A stretch of DNA of 64,000 nt from Streptomyces sp. NBC_00683 (GTDB lineage: Bacteria; Actinomycetota; Actinomycetes; Streptomycetales; Streptomycetaceae): assembly GCF_036226745.1 (NCBI RefSeq), contig NZ_CP109013.1, positions 5,704,001-5,768,000 of the forward strand, in the 5' to 3' direction. The notes beneath the pieces are model-generated. The model saw only the letters and a list, made by a program, of their open reading frames with translations, made no database searches and had not been told where the DNA came from. Every line of letters begins with the position of its first letter. Position 1 is the first letter of the stretch. The translations under genes and the position numbers were made by a program. Of this stretch, positions 52,643-62,018 are shown one piece after another.

Positions 52643-54270
52643 CGACGGCTCCTGACGTCAGTGTGGTTGTCGCCGTTTACAACACGATGCCCTACCTGAC
52701 GGAGTGCCTGAACTCGCTCATCGGGCAGAGCATCGGCCTCGACCGGCTCGAGGTCGTCGCGGTCGACGACGGATCGACGGACGAGAGCGGCGCCGAGCTC
52801 GACCGGTTCGCCGAGCGGTACCCCGGTACGGTCAAGGTCATCCACCAGGCCAACTCGGGCGGTCCCGCCGCGCCCAGCAACAGGGCGCTGGAGGTGGCCA
52901 CCGGCCGGTTCGTCTACTTCATAGGTTCCGACGACTACCTGGGCGAGGAAGCCCTGGAGCGGATGGTGGCCTACGCGGACGAGCACGAATCCGACGTGGT
53001 CGTCGGCAAGATGGTCGGAACCAACGGCCGGTACGTCCACCAGAAGCTGTACAAGAAGAACGACCCGGACGTCAGCCTGTTCCACTCCAGCCTGCCCTTC
53101 ACGCTGGCGAACACCAAGCTCTTCCGTCGCGAGCTGGTCGAGAAGCACCGGCTGCGTTTCCCGGAGGACCTGCCGGTCGGCAGCGACCAGCCGTTCACCA
53201 TAGAGGCGTGCTTCCGGGCCCGGAAGATCTCGGTGCTCTCGGACTACACCTTCTACTACGCGGTGAAGCGCGGTGATGCCAGCAACATCACCTACCGGGC
53301 CAATCACCTGTCCCGGCTGCGCTGCACGGCCGCGATCATGAAGCACGCGGCCTCCCTGGTCGAAGCGGGCCCGGACCGGGACGCCCTCTTCCAGCGTCAC
53401 TTCACCTGGGAGCTCGCCAAGCTCGTCCAGGACGACTTCCCCGCCCTCGACGCCGAGACGCGGCGCGAGGTCTGCGAGGGCATCGCTGCGCTCGCCGACG
53501 ACTACCTCACCGACGCGCTCAGGGACTCCCTGGACGTCAAGCGCCGGGTACGGATCTGTCTCGCGCGGGCGGGTGCCGTCGACGAGCTGATCCGGGCGAT
53601 CACCGAGGAGGCGGAGCAGGGCGCCCCGCCCTTCCGCATCGAGGGCGACAAGGCATTCGCCCTGTACCCCGGCTTCCGCGACGAGTCCCTCGGTCTCCCC
53701 GACCGCTACTACGAGCTGGTCGGTGAGGCCGTTCCCGGGCGGCTGGCGCAGGGGACGGAACTCCTCGCCGCCGAGTGGGACCAGGCGGGCGACGACCTGC
53801 ACCTCGTTCTGTCGGCGCGGATCGGAGTCCTCGGCGACACCGGTTCGGTGACCGTGCGCATGGCCAAGGGGGCCATGCCCAAGAGCGCGGACAAGCCCGG
53901 CGCGCGACGACTGCCGCCGGGACACGAACTGCCGGCACCGGAGGGTGAGTTCACCCTCGGTACCACCGATGACGGACGGGCGACGACGCTGCGGGGCCGG
54001 ATCCCCGTCCACGCGGTGAAGTCGAAGCTCGGTGTCCGCGTGTACGTGGACCTGGCGGGCTCGACGTACGAGATCCCGGTGAAGACCGGTGGCAGGCCGC
54101 TGCCCCTGGCCCGCCGCTGGCGGCAGGCCGTCCCGTACAGGGTCGCGGCGAACCAGAATCCCAAGGGCCGCCTCGTGATCACGACGGCACCCCTGTGGGA
54201 GATCAAACCCGGTGCGGGCAAGCGGCTGCGCCACATGCTGTCCAGGCTGAAGAGGAAAGTAACCCGATGA
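52639..54270 (+). CDS. GT2 glycosyltransferase, TarS/TarP-like two-domain form
   Basis: A 543-residue GT-A enzyme with the classic GT2 start DVSVVVAVYNTMPYLTECLN, VVAVDDGSTDESG and a GSDD metal-binding motif (FIGSDDYLGEEA). GSDQPFT and the following helices complete the GT-A domain by about residue 330; a C-terminal beta-rich region of about 200 residues resembles the extra domain of wall teichoic acid GlcNAc transferases. Start and stop overlap the flanking genes by ATGA. Probably glycosylates a polymer of this cluster; the sugar is unknown. Confidence 0.82.
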   Translation: MTTAPDVSVVVAVYNTMPYLTECLNSLIGQSIGLDRLEVVAVDDGSTDESGAELDRFAERYPGTVKVIHQANSGGPAAPSNRALEVATGRFVYFIGSDDYLGEEALERMVAYADEHESDVVVGKMVGTNGRYVHQKLYKKNDPDVSLFHSSLPFTLANTKLFRRELVEKHRLRFPEDLPVGSDQPFTIEACFRARKISVLSDYTFYYAVKRGDASNITYRANHLSRLRCTAAIMKHAASLVEAGPDRDALFQRHFTWELAKLVQDDFPALDAETRREVCEGIAALADDYLTDALRDSLDVKRRVRICLARAGAVDELIRAITEEAEQGAPPFRIEGDKAFALYPGFRDESLGLPDRYYELVGEAVPGRLAQGTELLAAEWDQAGDDLHLVLSARIGVLGDTGSVTVRMAKGAMPKSADKPGARRLPPGHELPAPEGEFTLGTTDDGRATTLRGRIPVHAVKSKLGVRVYVDLAGSTYEIPVKTGGRPLPLARRWRQAVPYRVAANQNPKGRLVITTAPLWEIKPGAGKRLRHMLSRLKRKVTR

Positions 54271-55550
54271 ACATCTGTGTAGTCGCGCTCGGCAAGATCG
54301 GCCTTCCGCTCGCCGTGCAGTTCGCAGCCAAGGGCCACAAGGTCATCGGCGCGGACGTCAACGAGAAGGTCGTCGAGCTGGTCAACGCGGCCACCGAGCC
54401 GTTCCCCGGCGAGCACGACCTGGACGTCAAGCTCAAGGAGACCGTGGGCGCCGGCCTGCTCTCCGCGACGACGGACACCACGGCCGCCGTGGCCGCGTCC
54501 GACGCCGTCGTGGTGGTCGTACCGCTCTTCGTGGATGCCGAGGGCACCCCGGACTTCGGCTGGATGGACGCCGCGACGAAGGCGATCGCCGCAGGCCTCA
54601 AGCCGGGCACCCTCGTCAGCTACGAGACCACGCTCCCGGTCGGCACCACGCGTACCCGCTGGGCGCCGATGCTCGCCGAGGGATCGGGCCTCACGCCGGG
54701 CAGGGACTTCCACCTCGTCTTCTCCCCGGAGCGGGTCCTGACCGGCCGCGTCTTCGCCGACCTCCGCCGCTACCCGAAGCTCGTGGGCGGCATCGACGAG
54801 GCCTCCGCGCAGCGCGGTGTGGAGTTCTACGAGGCCGTGCTCGACTTCGACGACCGCGAGGACCTGCCCCGTGCGAACGGTGTGTGGGACCTCGGTACGG
54901 CGGAGGCCTCCGAGCTCGCCAAGCTCGCCGAGACCACCTACCGCGATGTCAACATCGGTCTGGCCAACCAGTTCGCCCGGTTCGCCGACAAGAACGACAT
55001 CGACATCAAGAAGGTCATCGAGGCCTGCAACAGCCAGCCCTACAGCCACATCCACCAGCCCGGCATCGCCGTCGGCGGCCACTGCATCCCGATCTACCCG
55101 CGGATGTACCTGTGGAACGACCCGGAGGCCACCGTCGTGCGCTCGGCCCGTGAGGCCAACGCCGCGATGCCCGAGTACGCCGTCGACCTGCTGGCCGCCG
55201 CCTACGGCGACCTGAACGGTGTCGGTGTGGTCGTGCTGGGCGCCGCCTACCGCGGTGGCGTCAAGGAGACCGCGTTCTCCGGTGTCTTCGGCGTCGTGGA
55301 GGCCCTGAAGGCGCGCGGCGCGATGCCGTTCGTCTCGGACCCGATGTACACGGCCGACGAGCTGACCGCCCACGGCCTCGTGCCGCACGAGGGCCAGGCC
55401 GTCACCGCCGCGATCCTCCAGGCCGACCACGCCGAGTACCGCGAGCTGGCCGCCGCCGACCTGCCGGACGTCCGCGTCCTGGTCGACGGCCGCCGTACGA
55501 CCGACCCGGCCAACTGGGCCGGCGTCCGCCGCGTCGTCATCGGCGGCTGA
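54267..55550 (+). CDS. Nucleotide-sugar 6-dehydrogenase (UDP-GlcNAc/ManNAc type, WbpA-like)
   Basis: A 427-residue UDP-glucose dehydrogenase superfamily enzyme. It has the N-terminal Rossmann segment VVALGKIGLPLAVQFAAKG, the LPVGTTRTR and FSPERVLTGR motifs, and the catalytic Cys273 in VGGHCIPIYP. The subgroup with the SPERV motif oxidises UDP-N-acetylhexosamine to the uronate. ATG 54267 overlaps the GT2 stop. It would supply the UDP-GlcNAcA used by the oxidoreductase and aminotransferase at the operon's head. Confidence 0.88.
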   Translation: MNICVVALGKIGLPLAVQFAAKGHKVIGADVNEKVVELVNAATEPFPGEHDLDVKLKETVGAGLLSATTDTTAAVAASDAVVVVVPLFVDAEGTPDFGWMDAATKAIAAGLKPGTLVSYETTLPVGTTRTRWAPMLAEGSGLTPGRDFHLVFSPERVLTGRVFADLRRYPKLVGGIDEASAQRGVEFYEAVLDFDDREDLPRANGVWDLGTAEASELAKLAETTYRDVNIGLANQFARFADKNDIDIKKVIEACNSQPYSHIHQPGIAVGGHCIPIYPRMYLWNDPEATVVRSAREANAAMPEYAVDLLAAAYGDLNGVGVVVLGAAYRGGVKETAFSGVFGVVEALKARGAMPFVSDPMYTADELTAHGLVPHEGQAVTAAILQADHAEYRELAAADLPDVRVLVDGRRTTDPANWAGVRRVVIGG

Positions 55551-55568
55551 CCGCTCCACCGCCACGCG

Positions 55569-55603
55569 ATGGGCCCCACCCGGCAGTGCCGGGTGGGGCC
55601 CAT
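55569..55603. terminator. Bidirectional terminator
   Basis: Arms 55569-55584 and 55588-55603 form a perfect 16-bp stem with an AGT loop between the convergent dehydrogenase and acyltransferase genes. Confidence 0.9.
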
Positions 55604-55622
55604 CGTCCGTTCCGGAGGGGTG

Positions 55623-56792
55623 TCAGACGGCCTTGGACCGCTCGGTGCGGGCCGCCGCCTCCCGTGCCTCCCGGTCCAGCCTGGCGCGCAGCCAGCGCTG
55701 TGAGGGGCGTTCCACCAGCCGGTGCAGCAGCCAGGCCGCCAGCAGGATGACGGCCGTGGTCACCAGGAGCGTGGGCCAGGCGCCCAGAGGTCCGTACAGG
55801 TTCCGGATCAGGGCCCAGCCGAGCTCTTCGTGCAGCAGGTACAGCGGGTAGACGAGTGCGCCCAGGGTGGCGAACCCGGTCCAGCGGATCCTGTCGAGCT
55901 TGTGGAGCGCGACGGCCAGCACGAGCAGGTAGAAGACGGTCACCAGTGCCAGCGCCACGTACGGCTGGCGGTCCATGCCCCGGTCGTGGCGCAGACCGTC
56001 GGCGTGCTGGACCAGGTCGCTCTGCATGACCAGCCAGCTCGCGGCGAGCAGGCCCCAGAGCTTGAGGTCCGGGCCGAAGCGGTACATCAGGTACATCGCG
56101 ATGCCGCCGACGAACAGGGCGGTGTTGAGCGGCTGGGCGAAGATGCCGAGGATCGGCACCTGGTTGTTCTCCTGCTGGATCAGCACGCTCGCCAGCAGCC
56201 ACAGCCAGCAGAAGACGCTGACGCGGCGGTAGTCGAGGCCCTTCCAGATCACCAGGAGGAAGATCAGGTAGAAGGTGAGCTCGGCCCAGAGCGTCCAGTA
56301 GGCGCCCACCAGATGCTGGGCGGACAACGGCACCTGGAGCATCGTCAGGTTCGTCAGCGACTCACTGATGCTCGGACCCGTGCGCGTGCCGTCCGGCAGC
56401 GCGCGCCAGACCGCGAACGCGACGGCGGCCGAGAACCAGTAGGCCGGGAACAGGCGCAGGAACCGGGCCCGCACGAACTGGCCCGGGGTGCGGTCCCACG
56501 CGGACAGGCAGATCACGAAGCCGCTGATCAGGAAGAAGAGCTGGACGCCGTAGGAGCCGTAGGACGTCACCGGGAAGAGCCACGGGAACAGCTCCTTGGG
56601 GTTCACCCCCCAGTTGGCCTTCGTCGCGGCGTCCACCCCGGTGAAGTGAAAGGCGAGCACGGCGAGCGCGGCGACGACCCGCAGCGCGTCCAGGGCGTGC
56701 AGCCGCGGCCCGGGCGCCCTGGCGGGACTGGGCTGAACGGCAGTCGCGGTGACAGCCGGCTGGCTTGGCACCTGGACCTCGGTCTGGGGCAT
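55623..56792 (-). CDS. OafA-like membrane acyltransferase (acyltransferase 3)
   Basis: A 389-residue, about ten-helix membrane protein. LDALRVVAALAVLAFHFTG, QLFFLISGFVICLSA and FVRARFLRLFPAYW carry the family's His and R-x-x-R motifs. It would O-acylate an exported surface sugar. It lies within the glycopolymer region on the opposite strand, so modifying the cluster's product is a reasonable inference. ATG 56792 opens with a charged tail before the first helix. Confidence 0.86.
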   Translation of the reverse strand: MPQTEVQVPSQPAVTATAVQPSPARAPGPRLHALDALRVVAALAVLAFHFTGVDAATKANWGVNPKELFPWLFPVTSYGSYGVQLFFLISGFVICLSAWDRTPGQFVRARFLRLFPAYWFSAAVAFAVWRALPDGTRTGPSISESLTNLTMLQVPLSAQHLVGAYWTLWAELTFYLIFLLVIWKGLDYRRVSVFCWLWLLASVLIQQENNQVPILGIFAQPLNTALFVGGIAMYLMYRFGPDLKLWGLLAASWLVMQSDLVQHADGLRHDRGMDRQPYVALALVTVFYLLVLAVALHKLDRIRWTGFATLGALVYPLYLLHEELGWALIRNLYGPLGAWPTLLVTTAVILLAAWLLHRLVERPSQRWLRARLDREAREAAARTERSKAV

Positions 56793-56907
56793 GGCGGCCT
56801 CGTTAGGCTTGTACTGGGCACGTGATGACGGTGCTGTGTCCGGTCATCCTAAAGAGCCTATGAACAGACCGTGACCGGGGTGCGTGCGCCCGCGGCCCGG
56901 CCGCACG

Positions 56908-58500
56908 TCACTCCGCCGTGGTCCGTACGGCCCTCTGGGCGGGGATCGCCGCGGACCGGGTGATCAGCAGCCGGTCGAAGTGCGGACCGACCGTCTGCCA
57001 GTCCCAGGTCGAGATCGCCTGCTCGGAGGCCTCGTGACCGGCCTTGAGCCAGCTCTCCGCGGATTCGTTGACCGCGAGGATCCGCTCGGCCGCCTCGGCG
57101 GGCGAGGACACCACCCAGGAGCCGGGAAAGAGCGAATGGGCACCCCGCGGCTTGTCCGCGAAGAAGGGCCAGTCACGTACGACCGGGACCGCGCCGCTCG
57201 CGGCTCCCTCGATCAGGCCCAGATGCCAGCTCTCGCGGACGGACGTGCTGAGGATCAGCCCGACCTCGGTCAGCGCCGCGGGCACGTCGTCCGTCTGCCC
57301 AGTCACCTGGACCGCCCCGGCGGAGACGAGCGGTGCCAGGTCGGAGGTGAACGCCTCGTGGTAGCGGGCGAGGGCGGGGCTGTCGGCCGGGTTCATGGGA
57401 CTGCCGATCAGATGCAGGCGGTAGCGCTTGTCCTTCTGCCGCAACAACCGCAGTACCTCCAGGGCCCAGCGGGGATCCTTGGCGACCTGGCCGGCGCCCA
57501 CCAGGCCGAGCGTGAACCGGGCCTCGGGCTTCTTGGGCAGCGGGAAACGGGTGAGGTCGACCGCGTTGTCGATGACATGAACGGCCGGAGCGCCCGGCTC
57601 CCGCAGCCGGGGGAGCGAAGCGAGGGCGAGGTCCCGCAGGTGTTCGCTGACGAACACCACGTCGTCGACACGGGAGAAGTCCACCAGGTGGGGCCAGTAG
57701 CTGAACGCCTCGAAACTGTGCAGACGCACCACGACCCGGGTCGTACCGGGGTCGACGAGCGTGAGGAAGGCGGCGGCAGCCGTGCACCAGTCGACGAACA
57801 CGACGTCGGCCCAGTCGAGGTGCGGGCGCAGCGCCGTCTCCGCCTGCGCGGCGTAGTCGCGCCCGCCCCCGATACCGCAGCCGATCATCCGGCCCATGCC
57901 CTTGGCGAGCGGGGCCGTCGCCGGGGTGTCCGCGGTGTTCATGACGCGGACCTCGACGTCCGGGTGCGCCCGGTAGCGGTCGAGGATCGGCGGCAGGAAG
58001 TTCGCGTTCGCACTGTGGACGAAGAGCAGCCGCAGCGGCCGGTCGGTGGGCGGCGCGGCTGCCGGAGCGGAGCGCCCGCGAGGCGCCCGCAGGGCCCGCA
58101 GCACCCGGCTGCGGCGGAGCGGCGCCGTGAACCTGGCGGGGTCGGTGGCGAGCGGCGAGGCGAGGCTGTCGAGGTGGGCGACCCGGTGGAAGGCGAGGAT
58201 CAGGGCCTTGGCGGCCGAGGCCGCGGCGGCGCTGCGCCGGCCGGCCTTGTGGTGCTCGTCGGCACACGCCAGTTCCGCCGCGTACGCCTGCGTCAGATGG
58301 CGGGGTATGTAACCGAGGGCGAGCCGGGCCTCCGCGGCATCCGCCAGTACGTCGGCCCTGGTCCGGGAGTCCTGGATGCGGTGACCGGCCACGCCGAGCA
58401 CCCGCTCCGCCAGGACCGGGTTCTTGACGCGTGCCATCCGGTCGGTGGCCCAGCGTGCGAGACCGACGAGGCGTTCGTCGGAGAGGCGAGGTGTCAGCAC
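56908..58500 (-). CDS. GT-B glycosyltransferase of the glycopolymer region
   Basis: A 530-residue protein with an N-terminal helical domain of about 150 residues, then a GT4-like fold: RLLFVHSANANFLPPILDRY, VVVRLHSFEAFSYWPHL, VFVSEHLRDLALASLP, FTLGLVGAGQVAKDPRWALE and STSVRESWHLGLIEGAASG. The minus frame stays open upstream, but GTG 58500 with GGAG at good spacing gives the natural start VLTPRLSDERLVG. It is separated from the N-acetyltransferase gene by a terminator. Specificity is unknown. Confidence 0.84.
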   Translation of the reverse strand: MLTPRLSDERLVGLARWATDRMARVKNPVLAERVLGVAGHRIQDSRTRADVLADAAEARLALGYIPRHLTQAYAAELACADEHHKAGRRSAAAASAAKALILAFHRVAHLDSLASPLATDPARFTAPLRRSRVLRALRAPRGRSAPAAAPPTDRPLRLLFVHSANANFLPPILDRYRAHPDVEVRVMNTADTPATAPLAKGMGRMIGCGIGGGRDYAAQAETALRPHLDWADVVFVDWCTAAAAFLTLVDPGTTRVVVRLHSFEAFSYWPHLVDFSRVDDVVFVSEHLRDLALASLPRLREPGAPAVHVIDNAVDLTRFPLPKKPEARFTLGLVGAGQVAKDPRWALEVLRLLRQKDKRYRLHLIGSPMNPADSPALARYHEAFTSDLAPLVSAGAVQVTGQTDDVPAALTEVGLILSTSVRESWHLGLIEGAASGAVPVVRDWPFFADKPRGAHSLFPGSWVVSSPAEAAERILAVNESAESWLKAGHEASEQAISTWDWQTVGPHFDRLLITRSAAIPAQRAVRTTAE

Positions 58501-58610
58501 AGCGAAGCTCCACGTTCGAGTCAGGAACTCGGACCGTACGGGCTTCGCGTGGGTAACGGAAGAGTGGCTGCCCACCAAACGCGCGGCAGACGCCGGGTGG
58601 CCCGACGCAC

Positions 58611-58646
58611 GCCCGCCCCGATGCCGACCGGGGCATCGGGGCGGGC
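58611..58646 (-). terminator. Terminator of the N-acetyltransferase gene
   Basis: Arms 58611-58625 and 58632-58646 form a perfect 15-bp stem, 6-nt loop, 19 nt beyond the minus-strand stop. Confidence 0.85.
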
Positions 58647-58664
58647 GCGCTCGACGTCCTCGGG

Positions 58665-59276
58665 TCAGAGCGCCCGGGCGGCACGCTCCGTGAGTACGCC
58701 GTCGCTCTCGTCGTGCAGGGTGCCCGTCTGCGGGCACTCCCAGACACCGGGCTCGTCCGCACGCTCGACGAGCTTCACACCGGACCGGCCCACCCAGCCG
58801 ATCCGGCGGGCGGGCACGCCCACGACCAGGCCGAAGTCCGGCACGTCCTTCGTGACCACGGCGCCCGCGGCGACCATGGCCCAGGCCCCGATCCGTACCG
58901 GCGCGACACACACGGACCTGGCGCCGAGCGAAGCGCCCTCGGCGACCTTCACACCGACGGCCTCCCAGTCGCCGCCGCGCTTCTGCTTGCCCTCGGGGTC
59001 GACGGAGCGCGGGTTGTGGTCGTTGGTGAGAACGACAGCGGGACCGACGAAGACCCCGTCGCCGAGCTCGGCCGGCTCGTAGACGAGCGCGTAGTTCTGC
59101 AGCTTGACGTTGTTGCCGATCTGCACGCCGGTGCCCACGTAAGCGCCACGGCCGACCACGCAGCCCTCGCCGAGCCTGGCTCCCTCGCGGATCTGGGCGA
59201 GCTCCCAGACGCTGCTGCCGTCGCCGATCTCGGCACTCCCATCGACCTGGGCGGTGGGCTGGACCCTGTAGTTCAC
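58665..59276 (-). CDS. Hexapeptide-repeat sugar N-acetyltransferase (WbpD/WlbB-like)
   Basis: A 203-residue left-handed beta-helix protein. VQPTAQVDGSAEIGDGSSVW, VGTGVQIGNNVKLQNYALVY and LTNDHNPRSVDPEGKQ match the WbpD/WlbB family that acetylates the 3-amino group of UDP-GlcNAc3NA-type uronates, giving the diacetamido sugar. Terminal residues after about 180 are non-repeat and acidic. GTG 59276 follows GGAAGG. It is on the opposite strand, divergent from rplU, so its expression is independent of the operon that would make its substrate. Confidence 0.87.
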   Translation of the reverse strand: MNYRVQPTAQVDGSAEIGDGSSVWELAQIREGARLGEGCVVGRGAYVGTGVQIGNNVKLQNYALVYEPAELGDGVFVGPAVVLTNDHNPRSVDPEGKQKRGGDWEAVGVKVAEGASLGARSVCVAPVRIGAWAMVAAGAVVTKDVPDFGLVVGVPARRIGWVGRSGVKLVERADEPGVWECPQTGTLHDESDGVLTERAARAL

Positions 59277-59362
59277 GTGTTGCGCCTTCCGGAGAGCGGA
59301 CTTGCCCGGCGAGCATACGACCCCCCGGATCCAGGCGAGGTGCGCCGGGGGCGCGACCCGGT

Positions 59363-59391
59363 TTGACCCCTCCGCAGCGGCCCCGTAGCCT
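59363..59391 (+). promoter_or_regulatory. Promoter of rplU-rpmA
   Basis: A -35 TTGACC (59363-59368) and a -10 TAGCCT (59386-59391) are 17 nt apart, in good agreement with the Streptomyces vegetative consensus. It would give a leader of about 150 nt before rplU. Confidence 0.5.
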
Positions 59392-59550
59392 TGACCCTCG
59401 GCGTGTTTCCGTGCGCCTACCCCTGAGCACATCCCTCGCGGTGGATCCGTCCCTGTGAGAGGCCGCTCATCCTTCCGGACTGTCGTGGGCCCCGGCCTGC
59501 GCGATCGGCTGGCTTCAGGGGGATCCGTTCCGAGTGAGAGAGAGATCCGC

Positions 59551-59871
59551 GTGTACGCCATCGTGCGCAGCGGTGGTCGCCAGCACAAGGTTGCTGTCGG
59601 CGACATCGTTGAGGTTGACAAGATTCCCACCGCCAAGGTTGGCGACACGGTCGAGCTCTCGACCCTGCTCGTTGTCGACGGCGACGCCGTGACCAGCGAC
59701 CCCTGGGTCCTGGACGGCATCAAGGTCCAGGCCGAGATCGTGGACCACCACAAGGGTGCGAAGATCGACATCCTTCGCTACAAGAACAAGACCGGCTACC
59801 GCCGTCGCCAGGGTCACCGCCAGCAGTACACGGCGATCAAGGTCACCGGTATCCCCGCGGCTGCGAAGTAA
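59551..59871 (+). CDS. rplU: Ribosomal protein bL21
   Basis: A 106-residue 50S subunit protein. [20 protein letters not shown] is the family start, and the C-terminus [19 protein letters not shown] is the 23S rRNA-binding region. GTG 59551 is chosen for that start, with GAGAGAGA upstream. Followed by rpmA after 14 bp and then obg, the conserved order. Confidence 0.97.
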   Translation: MYAIVRSGGRQHKVAVGDIVEVDKIPTAKVGDTVELSTLLVVDGDAVTSDPWVLDGIKVQAEIVDHHKGAKIDILRYKNKTGYRRRQGHRQQYTAIKVTGIPAAAK

Positions 59872-59885
59872 GGGACTGAGGAGAC

Positions 59886-60143
59886 ATGGCACATAAGAAG
59901 GGCGCATCGTCCACTCGGAACGGGCGCGACTCAAATTCCCAGCGGCTCGGCGTGAAGCGCTTCGGCGGTCAGGCCGTGAACGCCGGTGAGATCCTGGTCC
60001 GCCAGCGCGGTACCCACTTCCACCCGGGCACGGGCGTCGGCCGTGGCGGCGACGACACGCTGTTCGCGCTGACCGCCGGTGCGGTGGAGTTCGGTACGCA
60101 CCGTGGCCGCAAGGTCGTGAACATCGTTCCCGTCGCTGCCTGA
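59886..60143 (+). CDS. rpmA: Ribosomal protein bL27
   Basis: An 85-residue protein near the peptidyl-transferase centre. [20 protein letters not shown] and [20 protein letters not shown] are diagnostic; the long N-terminal extension needing cleavage in Firmicutes is absent. GAGGAGA precedes the ATG. Confidence 0.97.
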   Translation: MAHKKGASSTRNGRDSNSQRLGVKRFGGQAVNAGEILVRQRGTHFHPGTGVGRGGDDTLFALTAGAVEFGTHRGRKVVNIVPVAA

Positions 60144-60175
60144 TTTCAGGTTTCGACTGAACGACACAGCACCTT

Positions 60176-60228
60176 CCGAGGGCGGATCTCAGCTTTCCCG
60201 GTAATCGGGGAAGCGGGTCCGCCCTCGG
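60176..60228 (+). terminator. Long hairpin between rpmA and obg
   Basis: Arms 60176-60186 and 60218-60228 pair over 11 bp, and an inner GCTTTCCCG/CGGGGAAGC stem extends it. It may terminate rplU-rpmA or reduce read-through into obg. Confidence 0.75.
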
Positions 60229-60284
60229 CGCGTTACGTCTAAAGACATTCCTGTATTTATCCGCATTACCTGGAGGCCCCAACC

Positions 60285-61721
60285 ATGACCACCTTCGTGG
60301 ACCGCGTCGAGCTGCATGCCGCCGCGGGTAACGGGGGCCACGGCTGCGCCTCCGTACACCGTGAGAAGTTCAAGCCGCTGGGCGGCCCCGACGGGGGCAA
60401 CGGCGGACGCGGGGGCGACGTGATCCTCGTCGTCGAGCAGGCCGTCACCACGCTGCTGGACTACCACCACAGCCCCCACCGCAAGGCCACGAACGGCCAG
60501 CCCGGTGCGGGCGACAACCGCTCCGGCAAGGACGGCCAGGACCTGGTGCTGCCCGTCCCGGACGGCACCGTCGTCCTCGACGGCGACGGCAACGTCCTGG
60601 CGGACATGGTCGGCCAGGGCACCACCTTCGTGGCGGGCCAGGGCGGCCGCGGCGGCCTCGGCAACGCCGCGCTGGCCTCGGCGCGCCGCAAGGCGCCCGG
60701 TTTCGCGCTGCTCGGCGAGCCGGGAACGAGCCGGGACATCGTCCTGGAGCTCAAGACCGTCGCCGACGTCGCCCTCGTCGGCTACCCGAGCGCCGGCAAG
60801 TCCTCGCTGATCTCGGTGCTCTCCGCGGCCAAGCCGAAGATCGCGGACTACCCGTTCACGACCCTCGTGCCCAACCTGGGCGTCGTCACCGCGGGCTCGA
60901 CCGTCTACACCATCGCGGACGTCCCCGGACTCATCCCGGGCGCCAGCCAGGGCAAGGGCCTCGGCCTGGAGTTCCTGAGGCACGTCGAGCGCTGCTCCGT
61001 GCTCGTGCACGTCCTGGACACCGCGACGCTCGAGTCGGACCGTGACCCCGTCTCCGACCTCGACATGATCGAGGAGGAGCTGCGGCTGTACGGCGGCCTC
61101 GAGAACCGCCCGCGCATCGTCGCCCTCAACAAGGTCGACATCCCGGACGGCCAGGACCTCGCCGACATGATCCGCCCGGACCTGGAAGCGCGCGGCTACC
61201 GCGTCTTCGAGGTCTCCGCCATCGCGCACAAGGGCCTCAACGAGCTCAGTTACGCCCTCGCCGGGATCATCGCCGAGGCGCGCGCCACCAAGCCGAAGGA
61301 GGAGTCGACCCGGGTCGTCATCCGTCCCAAGGCCGTCGACGACGCGGGCTTCACGGTCAAGAGGGACGACGAGGGCATCTACCGCGTGCGCGGCGAGAAG
61401 CCCGAGCGCTGGATCAGCCAGACCGACTTCAACAACGACGAGGCCGTCGGCTACCTCGCGGACCGCCTCAACCGCCTCGGTGTCGAGGACGCGCTGCGCA
61501 AGGCAGGTGCCCAGGCCGGTGACGGCGTGGCCATCGGGGCCGAGGAGAACGCGGTCGTCTTCGACTGGGAGCCGAGCCTGACGGCGGGCGCCGAGATGCT
61601 GGGGCGCCGTGGCGAGGACCACCGTCTCGAGGCACCGCGGCCCGCCGAGCAGCGCCGCCGCGAGCGGGAGAGCGAGCGCGACGAGGCTCAGCGCGAGTAC
61701 GACGACTTCAAGCCCTTCTAG
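60285..61721 (+). CDS. obg: Obg GTPase
   Basis: A 478-residue conserved GTPase linked to 50S assembly, stress responses and, in Streptomyces, the onset of aerial growth. The N-terminal Obg fold is Gly-rich ([13 protein letters not shown]). The GTPase domain has G1 GYPSAGKSS (about 166-174), G3 [10 protein letters not shown]4 NKVD, and a C-terminal OCT domain (about 340-420). The last 50 residues are charged. ATG 60285 follows GGAGG. Confidence 0.96.
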   Translation: MTTFVDRVELHAAAGNGGHGCASVHREKFKPLGGPDGGNGGRGGDVILVVEQAVTTLLDYHHSPHRKATNGQPGAGDNRSGKDGQDLVLPVPDGTVVLDGDGNVLADMVGQGTTFVAGQGGRGGLGNAALASARRKAPGFALLGEPGTSRDIVLELKTVADVALVGYPSAGKSSLISVLSAAKPKIADYPFTTLVPNLGVVTAGSTVYTIADVPGLIPGASQGKGLGLEFLRHVERCSVLVHVLDTATLESDRDPVSDLDMIEEELRLYGGLENRPRIVALNKVDIPDGQDLADMIRPDLEARGYRVFEVSAIAHKGLNELSYALAGIIAEARATKPKEESTRVVIRPKAVDDAGFTVKRDDEGIYRVRGEKPERWISQTDFNNDEAVGYLADRLNRLGVEDALRKAGAQAGDGVAIGAEENAVVFDWEPSLTAGAEMLGRRGEDHRLEAPRPAEQRRRERESERDEAQREYDDFKPF

Positions 61722-61729
61722 GCACCCCG

Positions 61730-61759
61730 CCGGGCGCCCTCCGCACGGAGGGCGCCCGG
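61730..61759 (+). terminator. obg terminator
   Basis: Arms 61730-61743 and 61746-61759 are perfectly complementary over 14 bp around a very short loop and lie 9 nt after the obg stop. Confidence 0.85.
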
Positions 61760-62018
61760 TTCTCACAGGGGAGCGCCCTGTTTTCACAGGGAACTGCCAG
61801 GTGGCGGCGGTGACGTCGCCGATGATGTGCGGATTGCGTAAGACGTCTGTGGAGTCCGTCACTCCGCGTACGGGGCCGGCACGGCCCAACCTCCCTGGCC
61901 AGGCAGTGAACTGCGGGTTTCGCGGAGGCGAGCAGCGGTGGACGTCCGCCTTGCGAGACGGTCACGGAGAGTGCGACCATCACACTGTTCCCCCCTGTCA
62001 TCGCAAGGTAGGTCGTCT

